From Moniliella sp. 'wahieum' (Eukaryota; Basidiomycota; Moniliellomycetes; Moniliellales; Moniliellaceae), in contig RSEE01000034.1 in NCBI GenBank assembly GCA_003971905.1, positions 434,001 to 498,000 on the forward strand: a DNA stretch of 64,000 nucleotides, in the 5' to 3' direction. Position numbers and translations under genes: made by a program. Positions within the stretch are counted from its first letter, which is position 1. Each line of letters starts with the position of its first letter. The notes under the pieces are model-generated. The model was not told the DNA's origin. It worked only from the letters and a program-made list of their open reading frames with translations, and made no database searches. Of the stretch, positions 45,986 to 56,892 are shown in pieces.

Positions 45986-46738
45986 CTAGGGCCAGCGGGG
46001 CGGAGGCGGCTTGCTCATCGCGCTGTGGGGTTTTGTTGCAGAAGGTAAACAGGTTACCGTAGAGACCCCACCCCTGGAACCCGCGCTGGCCATGCGGATT
46101 GGTTGAGGCCTATGATATGTTCGGGGCGGCGCTGAGGGAGCGGATGCGCTGGAAGTAGCGCGAGATCGATTGCGAGATTGCGTGCGCGAATGTGGCGCCG
46201 AGTGAGTGTGCAACTCGGTGAGAGCGACAGAGATTGGGTCGGAAGGTTGCTTGCTACCGGTACGGCTTGGACCTACCAATTGAGGATGGGTTCGAGGTTG
46301 ACTTATGGTGTATGGGTTGGCCGAGATGCGAGAATGCCTTCTAATAGCCCGTGCGCTGCCAGGGCCAAAAGTGGGACGAAGAGGGGGGCGTTTGGCGCGG
46401 GAATCGGTATGGGAGCTCCCCAATACAGGAGTGGCCGGGCCTTGTTCATCTGGAGAATTGAGAGAGAGAATGGTGGTCCGAGGCGCGGATAGAGGCGGCA
46501 AGGCAATTGGTCCCAGCGGTGGTGGCGACGACGGTGACGGCGTCGCGGCAGATGAACAACAGGTGAACTGGGTGACGGGCATGCCGAGCTGGTCTGGACC
46601 GCCAGGGCCGAGCGCAACGTGGCTCAGACTGGCAAAGAGCGTGTCGCGCAGGTCCTGGATCGCATGGCCCCGTTCGCCCGCATGGAGCAAGTGCAGGGAG
46701 CCAATGAGGCTGTCGACATCGTTCATGCAAGTTGCCAT
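45986..46738 (-). CDS. hypothetical Ser/Pro-rich protein
   Basis: Minus-strand ORF from the ATG at 46738 (MATCMNDVDSLIGSLHLLHA), about 250 residues, unbroken. The first 45 residues look like a helical folded segment (ERGHAIQDLRDTLFASLSHV); the rest is Ser/Pro/Arg-rich and disordered (for example PSRTGSKQPSDPISVAL, SRNRSRATSSASAP). I recognise no family. A potential short intron near the end (GTAACC...CCACAG, 36 nt) is probably too small to be real. The lack of stops on this strand and the ordered N-terminus support a gene. Confidence 0.42.
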   Translation of the reverse strand: MATCMNDVDSLIGSLHLLHAGERGHAIQDLRDTLFASLSHVALGPGGPDQLGMPVTQFTCCSSAATPSPSSPPPLGPIALPPLSAPRTTILSLNSPDEQGPATPVLGSSHTDSRAKRPPLRPTFGPGSARAIRRHSRISANPYTISQPRTHPQLVGPSRTGSKQPSDPISVALTELHTHSAPHSRTQSRNRSRATSSASAPSAPPRTYHRPQPIRMASAGSRGGVSTVTCLPSATKPHSAMSKPPPPRWP

Positions 46739-48090
46739 ACTCAAGCGGTGGTAGCGGTCCGGGATGGGATGGGGTGGGATGGGGTAGGGGGGGGTAGTGT
46801 GGTGGTGGTGGTGGTGCTGGTACCGATGCAGATGCAGGTGGATGCTAGCAACACAGCTGCGTGTGGGAAGCGGGCCAGAAGGGAAGAGTATTAGACGCTG
46901 GGCGCCAGAGTGTTATATTGATGGACCGCGTCGCATATCACAGTGTCACAGGCCGTCACCCGGGGTCTCGCCCGGCCCCGCACTTTTCCTGCCCCCACAC
47001 TGCTCCCCTGCCGCAGGCTGTGCCTGTTCCAGGTGGGCCGCCCACAACGCGGGGTTAGACCATTTCAATCGTGCCTCGGCTACCCTCCAGCCGCACCACT
47101 ACCAAAAGGGGCAGCCTTGCCTGGCCACAAAAGGGGCAGTCCTGCCTGGCCACAAAAGGGGCAGTCCTGCCTGGCCACAAAAAGGGCAGCCCTGCCTGGC
47201 CCCAAAAGGGCCGCAGGAAAAGCTCCAGCGCATCTTGCCCCCTTCGACCAGGAACTCACATGTGCTTCGGGACGTTATGCTTCGGGACGTTATCGCGTTA
47301 TGCATTGTGGCATCCCCTCTCCTCCTCCTCCTCAGATTCAGATCTCACCTGTCACAACTGACCCTGGTCTCCTAACTTTGGCGCTGTCATGCTTCCAGCC
47401 CCCACATCCCTCCGTCTTCAATCGTTAATGATTAATCAGTTCCCTTTTCTCGCTTCCTGTTTCTGGTTTGTTTCTTCTTAGATCGTTGGATCTCCTGTCG
47501 GATAGAGGGGAGGTGGTGTCTATAAGCAATAGGACGGGATGTGTTAGCCAAGATCAACGGTGGCAATGCGTCGCAGGCGGAGTGGTCGGGGTCTAGACTC
47601 GAGGACATGTGGGATAAGGCCGATGGGTTACTGAGTACTCAGACTGAGTATTGAGTAAAAGAGGTCTATCGCACCGGCGAGACCAGCCAGAGAAGCAATA
47701 CAGGCACAGTGGTGGATCCCAAAAGAATGGATTGCATGGCACAGGTAGAACAAACAAGAACGGCAAAAGAGGAGACAGAGGGTGAAATAGGCCAAAGTGG
47801 GCCAATCGATGATATTTCCAACACATTTGCCACCCCAGTGCCACCCCGCGTCATCGATCATCGATCGCCGATCACCGATCGATCATCCCACGTAGGTTCC
47901 GTACGCGGACGGGCCCCAAGTCACCACAAAATCAACCTGACTTCACGTGCACCACAAGGAACCAAGAGGAGTCCCTAGTCCACCCTGTCCATAATCAGGG
48001 GCTTTGCCTGAGCGCGCTCAAGCTCGAAACAAGCACACATCAAGCTTCAAGCTCCTGAGGACCACGACACATTCCGCGCTCAGTACTCAG
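46739..48090. other. intergenic gap with tandem repeat and AGTACT/ATCGATC words
   Basis: The gap contains a purine-rich GGGATGGGATGGGGT stretch (46755-46795), the 25-bp tandem repeat at 47103-47213, the words ACTGAGTACTCAG (47630-47642) and CTCAGTACTCAG (48079-48090), an ATCGATCATCGATCG block (47851-47886) and CAAGCTTCAAGCTC (48042-48055). No gene is recognised. Confidence 0.5.
47103..47213. repeat. 25-bp tandem repeat, 4.4 copies
   Basis: The unit CAAAAGGGGCAGTCCTGCCT plus GGCCA is repeated four times with a partial fifth copy, differing by one to three bases per copy. The unit length is not a multiple of three, so it is not maintained as coding sequence. It is a minisatellite between two minus-strand genes. 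Confidence 0.85.
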
Positions 48091-50955
48091 TTAAACCTCG
48101 TTGTACTTTTGAGCCGTGGGCAAGTCATGGGACGTGTGGTACGACACACCCGAACCCATCACCCGAGGCATGTCGTGTCGCCGCCCCGGGGCCGGAGTGA
48201 TGTGGAACGAGCGCCGCCGGTGGGGGTGGGTGAGGGGATCATCTTCCTCCCCTGCCGATTCATGCAAGGTGGCCGGGACATCGGGCTCGATCAGTGCCGC
48301 CTCACTCGGCCTGCCCACGTCGGAGAGCGAACGACGTTGGGCCTCGGCTAGCTCGGCAGCTTCACGGGCAGCCAGCGCGCGCTCCCGCTCGCTCCGGCCT
48401 TCCTCTCCCCTGCGACGACGACGCCGGCGGGGCAGCGTGATGAATTTGGGCATGACCCGTACGTCCAGGTCTAGCGCAACATTCGTCGCCGCTTGCAGGG
48501 CTTCAATCCACGCCACCACATGCGCCTGATCGCAGCACTGGATCAGGAACTGTTCGCCACCCAGACGAACGCGCACCACATTTTTCCGCTTAATGTAGTC
48601 GGCCGCCAAACCCGATTCGGCGCGTTGGAGCGAGTAGGTTTTGCTCAAGTTGGCCCCATACGGGTCCGGCCCTGAAGCGTAGGTGTTGATATAGGTGCCA
48701 TGCTGGATCGAAGCTAGCATCGCGTCCGGTGCGTCTGTCATGGCCTTGCGTTGCGCCTCGGTTCCCAACCCGGCATGCTCCGACGTGCCGTCCGATCCGG
48801 GATTTGGGCCGCCGCCCAGATGGCCAATAGCGACGTGAGAATGACGCTGGAACGCGCCACGGGCCGAGTGGGCGGCATGGGACGCTGTTGCCGCCACACC
48901 CGATGTGGCCGTCGAGTTGGATGCCGAGCTTTCATTTTCATTGATCGGGTCGGAATGGACGTGGGTGCCAGCCATGGGTTGGAAGGCGGCGATGGCGACT
49001 GCACGAGGAACCAAGGCGCTCATGTCGCCCTTGTAGACTTTGAGGAAGGTACCATGTAGGACAAAGTAGTACCTCCGCCAACTCCGATCGCGCGACTGGA
49101 CCCCTGGCGCCGAAAATTCCATCTTGCGCGCCAGGTAGCCTTCAATGTGCACCCCCGTTACGTATTGCGGTAGCGGCTCCTGCCCTTCCTCTTCCCGAGG
49201 GAGAATGTGCTGGCTGTGGAACACGTCGGATGAGTAGCTAGGTGGAGCTGCGTCCAGGGCCGACATGGACTTGCGTCCAGATTTGGGCGATCCGGCCCCC
49301 GTTCTGCCTCACCCCCCCCAGACGAAACAGGCTGGGGCATAGTGTGCACCCCTTCGTCCTCTGGTGAGGTGGCATGCGAGCTGCCCCCAGTGGTACTGTT
49401 GCCGCGCAACGAATCGCCCGTGGTCTGAACCGAGTCCCCACTGGAGATCGAGGCGGTTTGGCTCGTCGGTTCAGGCCGAACCAAGGCGCTCCTCCTCACC
49501 CCACCCGCTGCTTCAGCTCGTGTTGCTGCCGTTGCACTGCCACGTGCATTCGGCTGCAAATAGAACTCACCCATGGAGCGCGACAGGCCCGGTCGCAGAG
49601 TCCCATGAGGGTTTGGGGGGGCAGGAGGGTTGGAAATCAGGCCCGAGGGAACGGTAACAGGCGACTCGGGCGCCGAGACAGTTGGTAATCGAACAGACTC
49701 GGGGGCATGTGCAGGCACAGGTGCCGGCGCCGATACAGGGACCGGCAACGCAACTTGTCCCATTTCTCGAGATGGCGTAGGGGTGAGAGAGAGCGCAGCA
49801 GAAATGGCCGAACCACGGCGGGATGTGGGCGCAGCGTGGAGACCAGGGGCCAGTTGGCGCGAAGGCACAGGTTGGATGGGAGCAAACCCACCGCCTAGCG
49901 AGGCCAATGCCGAAGCCATTTGCTGTCGACGTACTTCAGCGGGGACCTGTTGCGCACTATCGTCCGGTGTTCGCAGCCGACGCGACACGGTGATCAGGGG
50001 GGGGAAGGGGGTGGCTCGTGGCCGGTAGGCGCACTGCCGCTTTTGGCCAGGGCACGCGAGGCAGCCGGCCCATGCCCTGTACTGGCAATAGGCACGAGGG
50101 AGAAATAATCTGCCTCAGATCCGGCGGTGGGCGGTGCAGCGGAAGCGACAACACTCGTTCGGCGCGATCCGGGTGCACCAGGCGGTTGGGAGGTGAAGCG
50201 GACCCAGTTCACCCGCCCCACCCGCACCTCTTTGCCATAGATCGCCAAGCCAGCCGAGTCGGGATTGGAGGGCCGAGTGCCCATATGCAAAGAGGCGTTG
50301 GCCAAGGTTGGCGTGGTGGGGACAGGACTTGGATGATGGTAAAAGTAGTAGAACGCACCGGTTCTGTAGAGGGGGGACTGGGGAGATTAGGGGCGGACTC
50401 GTCGTCAGAGGAGCTGTCGGACGAATCTGTCAACTCTTGCGACTCGATAGAGGCACGATGCCCATCGTGGTCGGATCCTGACAGACGACCGAACGATGGA
50501 TCGAAGTTGATTTGAGGGAGTTGATGGAGCGGATCGCGCCGGCTTCTGGGGGGGGGCGATTTACCAGGTCATAAGAAGGCCGGGCAGCACAGGGAGGCGA
50601 GGGGGGTCCTGAATGTGGAGGGTAGAGGGAAAGAGGAGGCACAGTCAGTAGATACGCGTGACAGGGAAGAGTGGGACGGAGGATGGGCAGGCGTACGGAG
50701 ATGATGGGTGAGATGAAAATGGGCGTTATGCTGCTCACCAACTAGACTTGGTTTGCGGCGGTCAGACGGGATGGGAGGAGGCGGAGGGGGGGATGGGGAT
50801 TTGGACAAGTGGGGCGCACGGGTACGGCGAAAGGCGCTGGAGATGCGGGGGGACAGGCGGATGTCGACACTGCGGCGGATGGGGAGGGAGAAGGGCTGCT
50901 GGAAGGGAGTGGAAGACGGTGGGGGCGGGGCTGGGGCTGAGGGAGGAATGGTCAT
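48091..50955 (-). CDS. PH-domain protein of fungi
   Basis: Large protein with a split pleckstrin-homology domain in its C-terminal half, likely a membrane or cortex adaptor. From the ATG at 50955 (MTIPPSAPAPPPPSSTPFQQ) a Pro/Ser-rich region leads to INFDPSFGRLSGSDHDGHRA and LYRTGAFYYFYHHPSPVP. Next come NPDSAGLAIYGKEVRVGRVN and a long Ser-rich segment. The PH domain follows: HIEGYLARKMEFSAPG, DRSWRRYYFVLHGTFLKVYK, then after an insert YSLQRAESGLAADYIKRKNV and HVVAWIEALQAATNVALDLD. It ends in a basic RRRRRRRGEEGRSERER tract and a short tail. Five or more one-base frame changes are required (near 49285, 49985, 50310, 50380 and 50560-50600); small introns in the N-terminal half are possible. Length is about 940 residues. 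The PH identification is good; the molecular role is unknown. Confidence 0.7.
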
Positions 50956-51453
50956 CGCCGTCGCCGTCGGGGGGAGGAGCGGTGGAGGCGCGAGTGAGGG
51001 CGCAGGAAGCTGAGCGACGGCATAAGAGCCTCAGATGCAGCTGGACGGCAGGAGCAGGACCCAGAGTGGAGGGAGGGAGATGGAGATGGAGGTGGGAGAG
51101 AGGAGAGGAGACGAAGGGGGTGAAGATGTGGGTATGGGAGGCTCAGCGAGCAGGGGCCGGCGCAGGGCCCGTTGTGGCAGCAGGGCACAGCACATGCTAC
51201 GTCCACAGAGTATTGACTTAGCCTGACGCCTGAATATGGAATTCAATGCTTGAATATGCAATTCAACGCTGGGTGTGAACGCGTGATGTGTGACGGGAAA
51301 AGCTGCAGGCCACCAGAATGGTCGGCGCGGCACACTGCTCTTGCGCCTGATGCACGATGTACACTGGCCTGAGGCGGGAGGTCTGGTGCCACGTGAGCGC
51401 GTGAGCGAGGTACCTCGGTATCTGGCGAGCGCCAGGAGGCCGAGGGCCAGAAA

Positions 51454-51481
51454 GGTCACCGGTCACCGGTCACCGGTCACC
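51454..51481. repeat. GGTCACC heptamer, four perfect tandem copies
   Basis: Twenty-eight bases consist of exactly four GGTCACC units. Each junction makes the palindrome GGTCACCGGTCACC-like with BstEII-type and AgeI-like cores. It lies upstream of the PH-domain gene. Confidence 0.8.
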
Positions 51482-51993
51482 ACTTATGAAACTGCATGGG
51501 TGACTGTCGCAGATTACAGGCTTTTCCAGGCCGCAGACGCCACGCCAGGTAGGCTGCAGCGCGCACGGGGCAGCACGCAGGCCAGCGCTGCTGGGCCTGC
51601 AGCACAGACACAACTGGGGTGGAGGGTGTAGGCTTGGGGCACCCGGGGAGCTAGAGAGGCGGCAGCCATTCGACAGTCCATTAGGCAGGAGGCTGGCGCG
51701 CTTGAAGCTTGAAGCTTAATCGTGACTCGGACAGACTCTGAATCTAACTCCTCCGGACTGGTACTTTAGGCTAAAGCCTTAGGTCTTGATCTTAGAGAAG
51801 CGTGGGTTCTCAGTCTGAGATCTCTGAGATGATCGATGGTTCGGAGATGGGAGGATCGAGGACTGGAAGACAGTAAGTGATGACATCGATGACATCTTGT
51901 TGCGCTAGTGCAGGCGTCACCTGGTCCCCCAGCACTTTGCAGCCCCTCTCCCGGCCCCTTGTGCGTTCATTCGATGTGCGGCCGTCGATGCCT

Positions 51994-52072
51994 CGGACCA
52001 TCGACCATCGACCATCGACCACTGACCACCGACCATCGACCCCACCGACCATCGATCATCGATCACTCGATC
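51994..52072. repeat. ATCGACC/ATCGATC iterated block
   Basis: About ten copies of CATCGACC, CATCGATC or one-base variants are in tandem over 79 bases. The same word family occurs at 1101-1127, 34449-34508, 38501-38532, 42497-42518, 47851-47886 and 58795-58818. Confidence 0.75.
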
Positions 52073-53135
52073 GCTGGCCATCTGTCGTTGAAACGTTCAA
52101 CTAACATCGATCATTAACATTATGCATTAAGATTCGGCCCATCATGCATCATGCATCATGCATCAGATCTGATCGATGATCTCAGAAAACCTCGAGGGGG
52201 CAACGATTGCAGGGAAACTGCAGAAGGTGCAACACACTCCTAAAGAATCGACGCAAGTCAATGCCCCCAATTTTCAAGTGGAGAGAAACATAGCGTCTTC
52301 CCGCGCTGGCGGCCTAACCGCCTGAATGTAACCTAGCATCAGTAACTAGTAACGGGATGTACTCAACCTGGACCTACTATAAAACCTCCAGAACACTACT
52401 AGTCCTTTCTTTTTCCCCTTCCCTCACGCGCCTCACGATGCCTTCCTGGAGGCGATGTTGTACGATATATACTCTCACTAGCGAGGCTCACGGGGCTCAC
52501 TACACTCCTAGTTATATACAGGCTCCGCAACACAGCAATTACAACCAATGTCCCAACCGCACGTTACTAGTATAGTCCCCGCCCAACACTAACCCTCAAC
52601 AGTCTCTTTGGGTACATATATGATGGCAATACTCAGTACTCACTGCGCGTCACGTAGCAAGTTTTCCATACAAGAACTAACCCGTTCAACGATCTCATTC
52701 AGTGAAGAGGTATAGTTGAGCCCGCACCTTGCAGAGCTGTCAAATTAAGATCCTTCTGATACGTAGGAAGCTTCGAAGTTGACAACAGAACATCTTGCCC
52801 CCTTCAACGCGCCGACGGCCGGGAGGCCGCTTTGGCATAACCCAGGTCAAATTCTGCTCGGCATCAATCTTCACATGCATCACAGGAAGTTCTCAAAGTT
52901 CTTAGCTATGGGCTTGATTAGTCGGTTGGTTGGTACTAGCTGGGAAGGTGCAGACTTGTGGTTCGGCAAGTATATATCGTCTTTCCTCCAGCATAGCCAT
53001 GCATGGGACAAATTAAGAGGCATCCGAATGGCTGGAAGCAATGCAGTGAAGAACGAGTGGCCCAAAGCGAGCTTTGGCAAGCAACAGCGACATATGTAAC
53101 CAGGAGTTTAGGGAACGGAGACAGGAGGTGAACCA

Positions 53136-54509
53136 TTAATCGTACAAATACGTGTGTTCCTCAAAGAGGGTGCCCTCCACCGTGTTGGTCCCCGCCTGGA
53201 GCTCGCCCATCGCTTCAGGCAGCTCGAGTGTGAGCTTGGCCGGGTTGATCGTCTGGTACACGTACGGTTTGAGCCCGGCGCCGCGTACGAAATGATCTTC
53301 TTGACCAGGTACGGGATCTCGGCCAAAACGTCGACCTTATCCACCAGACCCGGCGCATCGGACGAGGGGTAAGGCGGGCTGAGAGCGACGACCACATCCG
53401 CCTTGACGGCCTTGTCCGTCTGCGCTTGAGGCTCGGCGCTGTCGGTGAGTGCAGGTCCATCCCAGTGGTACGCAATCTCAGTCGGGCACATGGTACCCCG
53501 TGTCGGCATCGAGAGTAGGCTTATCATGTTGAACAAAGCCTTGAGGTGCGCATCGGCATCTTATCCATCAATGGTACGCCCGGCCGCCCACGCGTGGCAG
53601 CCACAACCGCTGTCAACCGTCCGCCAACCGAGATGCTACCGATCGTCACGGCCAGGGGGTGGCGCGTGGTGGCCACTGGGTTGGCCGGGTCTTTCTCGGC
53701 GCTGCCCTCGTCCGGATCGCCATAGGAGGCAATCGTGGTGAATTCCATCATGATCGCAGTTGCTTGAGGCGATTGGAAGTTGGCAAAGTTCCACTTGGAT
53801 GCCACCAGGTTGGGCCGCATGCCTTGGATGGCATGGATAAACATGCCTTGGCCCGCGCCGTCAACGACAGCGCCATTGGCCAGGATCACACCCTCCGTCT
53901 TGGCCACGGGCCAGAAGGCATGGAACACGTACCCGTCCGGCTCGGCGTTGGGGGTCGGCGGGGGCTGAGGGCCAAAGATGCTCTTGCCGCCCTGTGGGCC
54001 CGCTCCAATCTTCCAGCCCTTGCTTTCGGCAGGGCGAATAAAAGACCAGCTCAGTTGCACCTCGGCGTCGTACGTGACATCCAGCACAAATTTCTCGTCG
54101 CCGTTGGGAAGGGTGACAAAGTCAACGTGCAACTGGTCCGACTTGCACGTCCGCTTGTCGTTCGACTTGGGCGCCGGGGACACAAACTTGGTTACGCTCA
54201 CGCTCTTCCAGATCTTGGCGTGCGTCTTGGGATTGTAGAGCTTGAAGGTGACCTGGATCTGAGGGAACGGGATGCCGATGGCGCTGTGGATGATCTGGGC
54301 GGAGACGAGGGAGCCGTCGGGGAGGATGCTGTACCAGGTGAAGGTCTCGGTGGTAAAGCCGCTGGCCTGGACCCAGCTGAGGTCGGCGGGGTGAGCGCGC
54401 CAAAGAGCTGGTTCTGGGGAGTGTCGCTGATGGGCTTGAAATTGGGGTTGTGCGTGGCGGCCTCGACGGCAGCGGGATCGGGCGTAGAGCCCCAGAGCCA
54501 GGAGGACAT
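53136..54509 (-). CDS. SVF1: Svf1-like survival factor (lipocalin-type)
   Basis: Svf1 family, two lipocalin-like barrels; in yeast it is needed for survival of oxidative stress and takes part in ceramide transfer from ER to Golgi. The ATG at 54509 gives MSSWLWGSTPDPAAVEAATH, the amphipathic N-terminus, followed by NQLFGALTP and DLSWVQASGFTTETFTWYSI. Then come FPQIQVTFKLYNP, VYDAEVQLSWSFIRP-type sequence, GYVFHAFWPVAKTEGVI and GMRPNLVASKWNFANFQSPQ. The end is EEHTYLYD at 53136. Length is about 455 residues. Three one-base breaks: near 54395 (CCGGCC read CCGCC), near 53545 (AAGGAT read AAGAT) and near 53283. Two of them are GG to G losses. Confidence 0.88.
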
Positions 54510-55584
54510 GATGGGAGAGGAAGCGACGGAAGGAGGAGAAGCGAGGGGCAGGAAGCGAACCAACCAAACGACGGCGCACGATCGAGCTGCAAGCTTCAAG
54601 CGCCCAGCCAAACAGGCCAAACAAGCCAACAAGCCAAACTCAGCCTGGGCCAAAGCAGGCCAAAGCACCGCGGCCCAACGACTGCGCACTCAGCAGCTGA
54701 CGTAACACTGTTGCGCGCGCGCGCCCGCCTCGCCTGAAAGTTGAAATGAAACGATGGGGCACGGGGGCAGTGGACAGCCGCGTGCGGAGGAGGAATGGGT
54801 CTCAGAAATCGCAGTGGTGCGCGTGCGCGTGAGCGATGACGCGGGCGACGGGATCGGGCACGCAAGCACTGTCCCCCCCCGCCGCCGGCTGACTCGGCGC
54901 AGCGCCAGTGGGAATGGGGTCATTTACAACTCAGGAACTCAGTACTCACGCCGCCCCGTCGTGGGGGCGACGGCCAGCGACCACTCGTCGCTCGTCGTTG
55001 CGCGGGCGTTACAACACGCATCCGTCGTCATGCATCCCGATGAATACAGAAGCTTCCCACCACGCGCCACACCACCCACCATCAGGAAATCCCCTCACCT
55101 ACTCCCATTGTTAAGCATGGCCTCGGCCAACGTCGCTTCCGCCTCTTGGTCCCGCCCTTCGTTCCGCGCCTCTGTTCGGCTTCGCTGATCTCTTCTTATA
55201 TCTTCTCTTCAAGCTTCAGGTCCAACGCTATTCTCACTGCCGACATAGTCTCCTGCACAATCCCCACTCCCGTGGCTCCGTGCATCCTGTTGATTTCTTA
55301 TCCAGCCTGTTGAGCCACCGGGTGGCTCGTGCTTTAGCCAACGTCCCTTCAGTTCCTCCTCAGGCCTACTCGGAGTTCCGTTGTCTTCTCTCTCTCCTGC
55401 TTTTCGTTGTTCGACAGCTTAGCCCCTGGTACCGGCTTGCTGCTTACCTTGAAGCTTGATGTTCCTCTGTAGGCATTGCTGGCTGGCTTAGTTCAGCACC
55501 ACTACCATCAGTGCAATTGCATCACACCCTCGACGACCATCTGGACTCCAGTCTCATCAGAGTTGCAACTCTTCTTCGCTCATC
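54510..55584. other. intergenic gap upstream of SVF1
   Basis: The gap contains a (GC)n-like GCGCGCGCGC stretch at 54714-54724 and the word ACTCAGTACTCA (54937-54948). From 55190 the composition becomes pyrimidine-rich. No gene is recognised; weak frames continue into the unknown gene that follows. Confidence 0.4.
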
Positions 55585-56670
55585 CACTGAGCAACGGTGA
55601 TCGACCTGCACTTCCCATTCCCATCGCCTCACACTACCTATGCCCAACCACCTCCTTCGGCGTATTTCATCAACAATGACGCCATTCCACTTCCTACCCC
55701 TCACCTTTCGGAACCGGACTAGGCCGACCAACACCTTCCGTCTCCTTTTCCTATTAAAGAAGGTATTACCTTCGAACATGCCTCGCAGCTGGTGAAAGAA
55801 CAACTTAGCCAATACCAGATCCTTTACCATATTCTTGAGGGTCACAAACCTCTGTTGGTGGCCAAGAAGGGCCATGAGTCTGTGATTGTCAAGGCCATCT
55901 CACCCATATTTCAGGCCAACTCTCATCTCTCGAGCAAATGATCGTGAAAATGATCGGCGATCCTGCTAGGCGGATTCCCAGCGATCCGTCTTCCCAGACG
56001 ACTGTCGTGCGCCACTACGGCGAGCTGCGTAACGTGTTCCACCGTACTTTGGTGCATTTTTGCGAACCGTGTTGGTTCTCCGCTTCTTCCCATCAGCAAC
56101 CTTCCGCAACATCCAAACCGGTGGATCCTGTCCTACGTCCACGACCAATCGAGTCACCAGTGCCTCACGATGAACCGCTTATTGATATTCCTGTGGCGAC
56201 AAAGACATCACCTCCTGCACCCCCAGTTGGTGGAGATATGATGTCTTCATTGGCTATGCTCAGTTGGTCTTGTCTATGGAACGCCTCATGGATGTGGCTG
56301 AGAAACCTTTAGCGACAGCTCGACCCCACTGGCATTGCCCTTCCTGTATTCTCTTGCATGCCACCAGTCTTACTTTTCACACTGAGTGGGGGGATCGTTC
56401 ATTCCCCTCTTCCCTTGGATCTGTAACCTTTAACTTCACCACCCCATTGGCTTCCTGGGGTATCATCCGCGTCATCCCAAGGCAACATTCACAGCCTGTA
56501 TAGCACCAGCACGATGCGCTTTTCATACCGCACCCAGCCAAGAAGACATGAAGCTGGGGTTGTCCCCTGGGTCCAAAGTCATTAACAAGGTGCCAGACCA
56601 TCATAATATCCACAACGCAGTGCGACTACGCCATGTCCATACCATCATTATACCATACTATGTTTTGACA
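55585..56670 (+). CDS. unrecognised gene with broken frame
   Basis: Protein-like plus-strand sequence begins around 55600 (HTTYAQPPPSAYFINNDAIP). It continues as EGITFEHASQLVKEQLSQYQ, LYHILEGHKPLLVAKKGHES and IVKAISPIFQANSHL, then shifts by one base to EQMIVKMIGDPARRIPSDPS and VRHYGELRNVFHRTLVHFCE, then near 56265 to LVLSMERLMDVAEKPLATA, and later to a less certain tail. An in-frame TAG near 55710 lies between the first two parts. The pattern could be a real gene with indel errors or a decaying one. No domain is recognised. Codon use is more AT-tolerant than in its neighbours. Ends are approximate. Confidence 0.3.
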
Positions 56671-56892
56671 CGGTAGGGTGAGAGGCTGGTGATGGCAAAT
56701 AGCATGAGGGTGGGAACACGAGGAAATTACTTGAGAAAACAAGGTGAAGCCTCCTCCACCTCCTGTTCCCGCGCACAAAATGAGGAAGACACATATGCAA
56801 ATAGCCCTTTTTAAGTCGCAAACGATGGAGGGGGTAAATTGGGCTAGAAGCTCTAGGCACTTGCAAGACGGAATTACTTCGGGCCGGATGTA

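Larger units (their letters stand above)
50956..53135. other. 2.2 kb unassigned gap rich in short iterated words
   Basis: Nothing coding is recognised. The gap contains four perfect copies of GGTCACC (51454-51481), CTTGAAGCTTGAAGCTTAA (51701-51719), an ATCGACC/ATCGATC block (51994-52072), ATGCATC repeats (52142-52164) and ACTCAGTACTCA (52631-52642). An open plus-strand frame ending at 53099 (for example SWEGADLWFGKYISSFLQHS) lacks an ATG near its start and is opposed by an equally open minus frame. Confidence 0.45.

Noticed and set aside
47103-47213. CRISPR array
   Set aside because: The repeats are contiguous with no spacers, and the genome is eukaryotic; it is a minisatellite.
55585-56670. 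Retroelement fragment
   Set aside because: No zinc knuckle, protease, polymerase or integrase signature and no terminal repeats were seen; left as an unknown gene.
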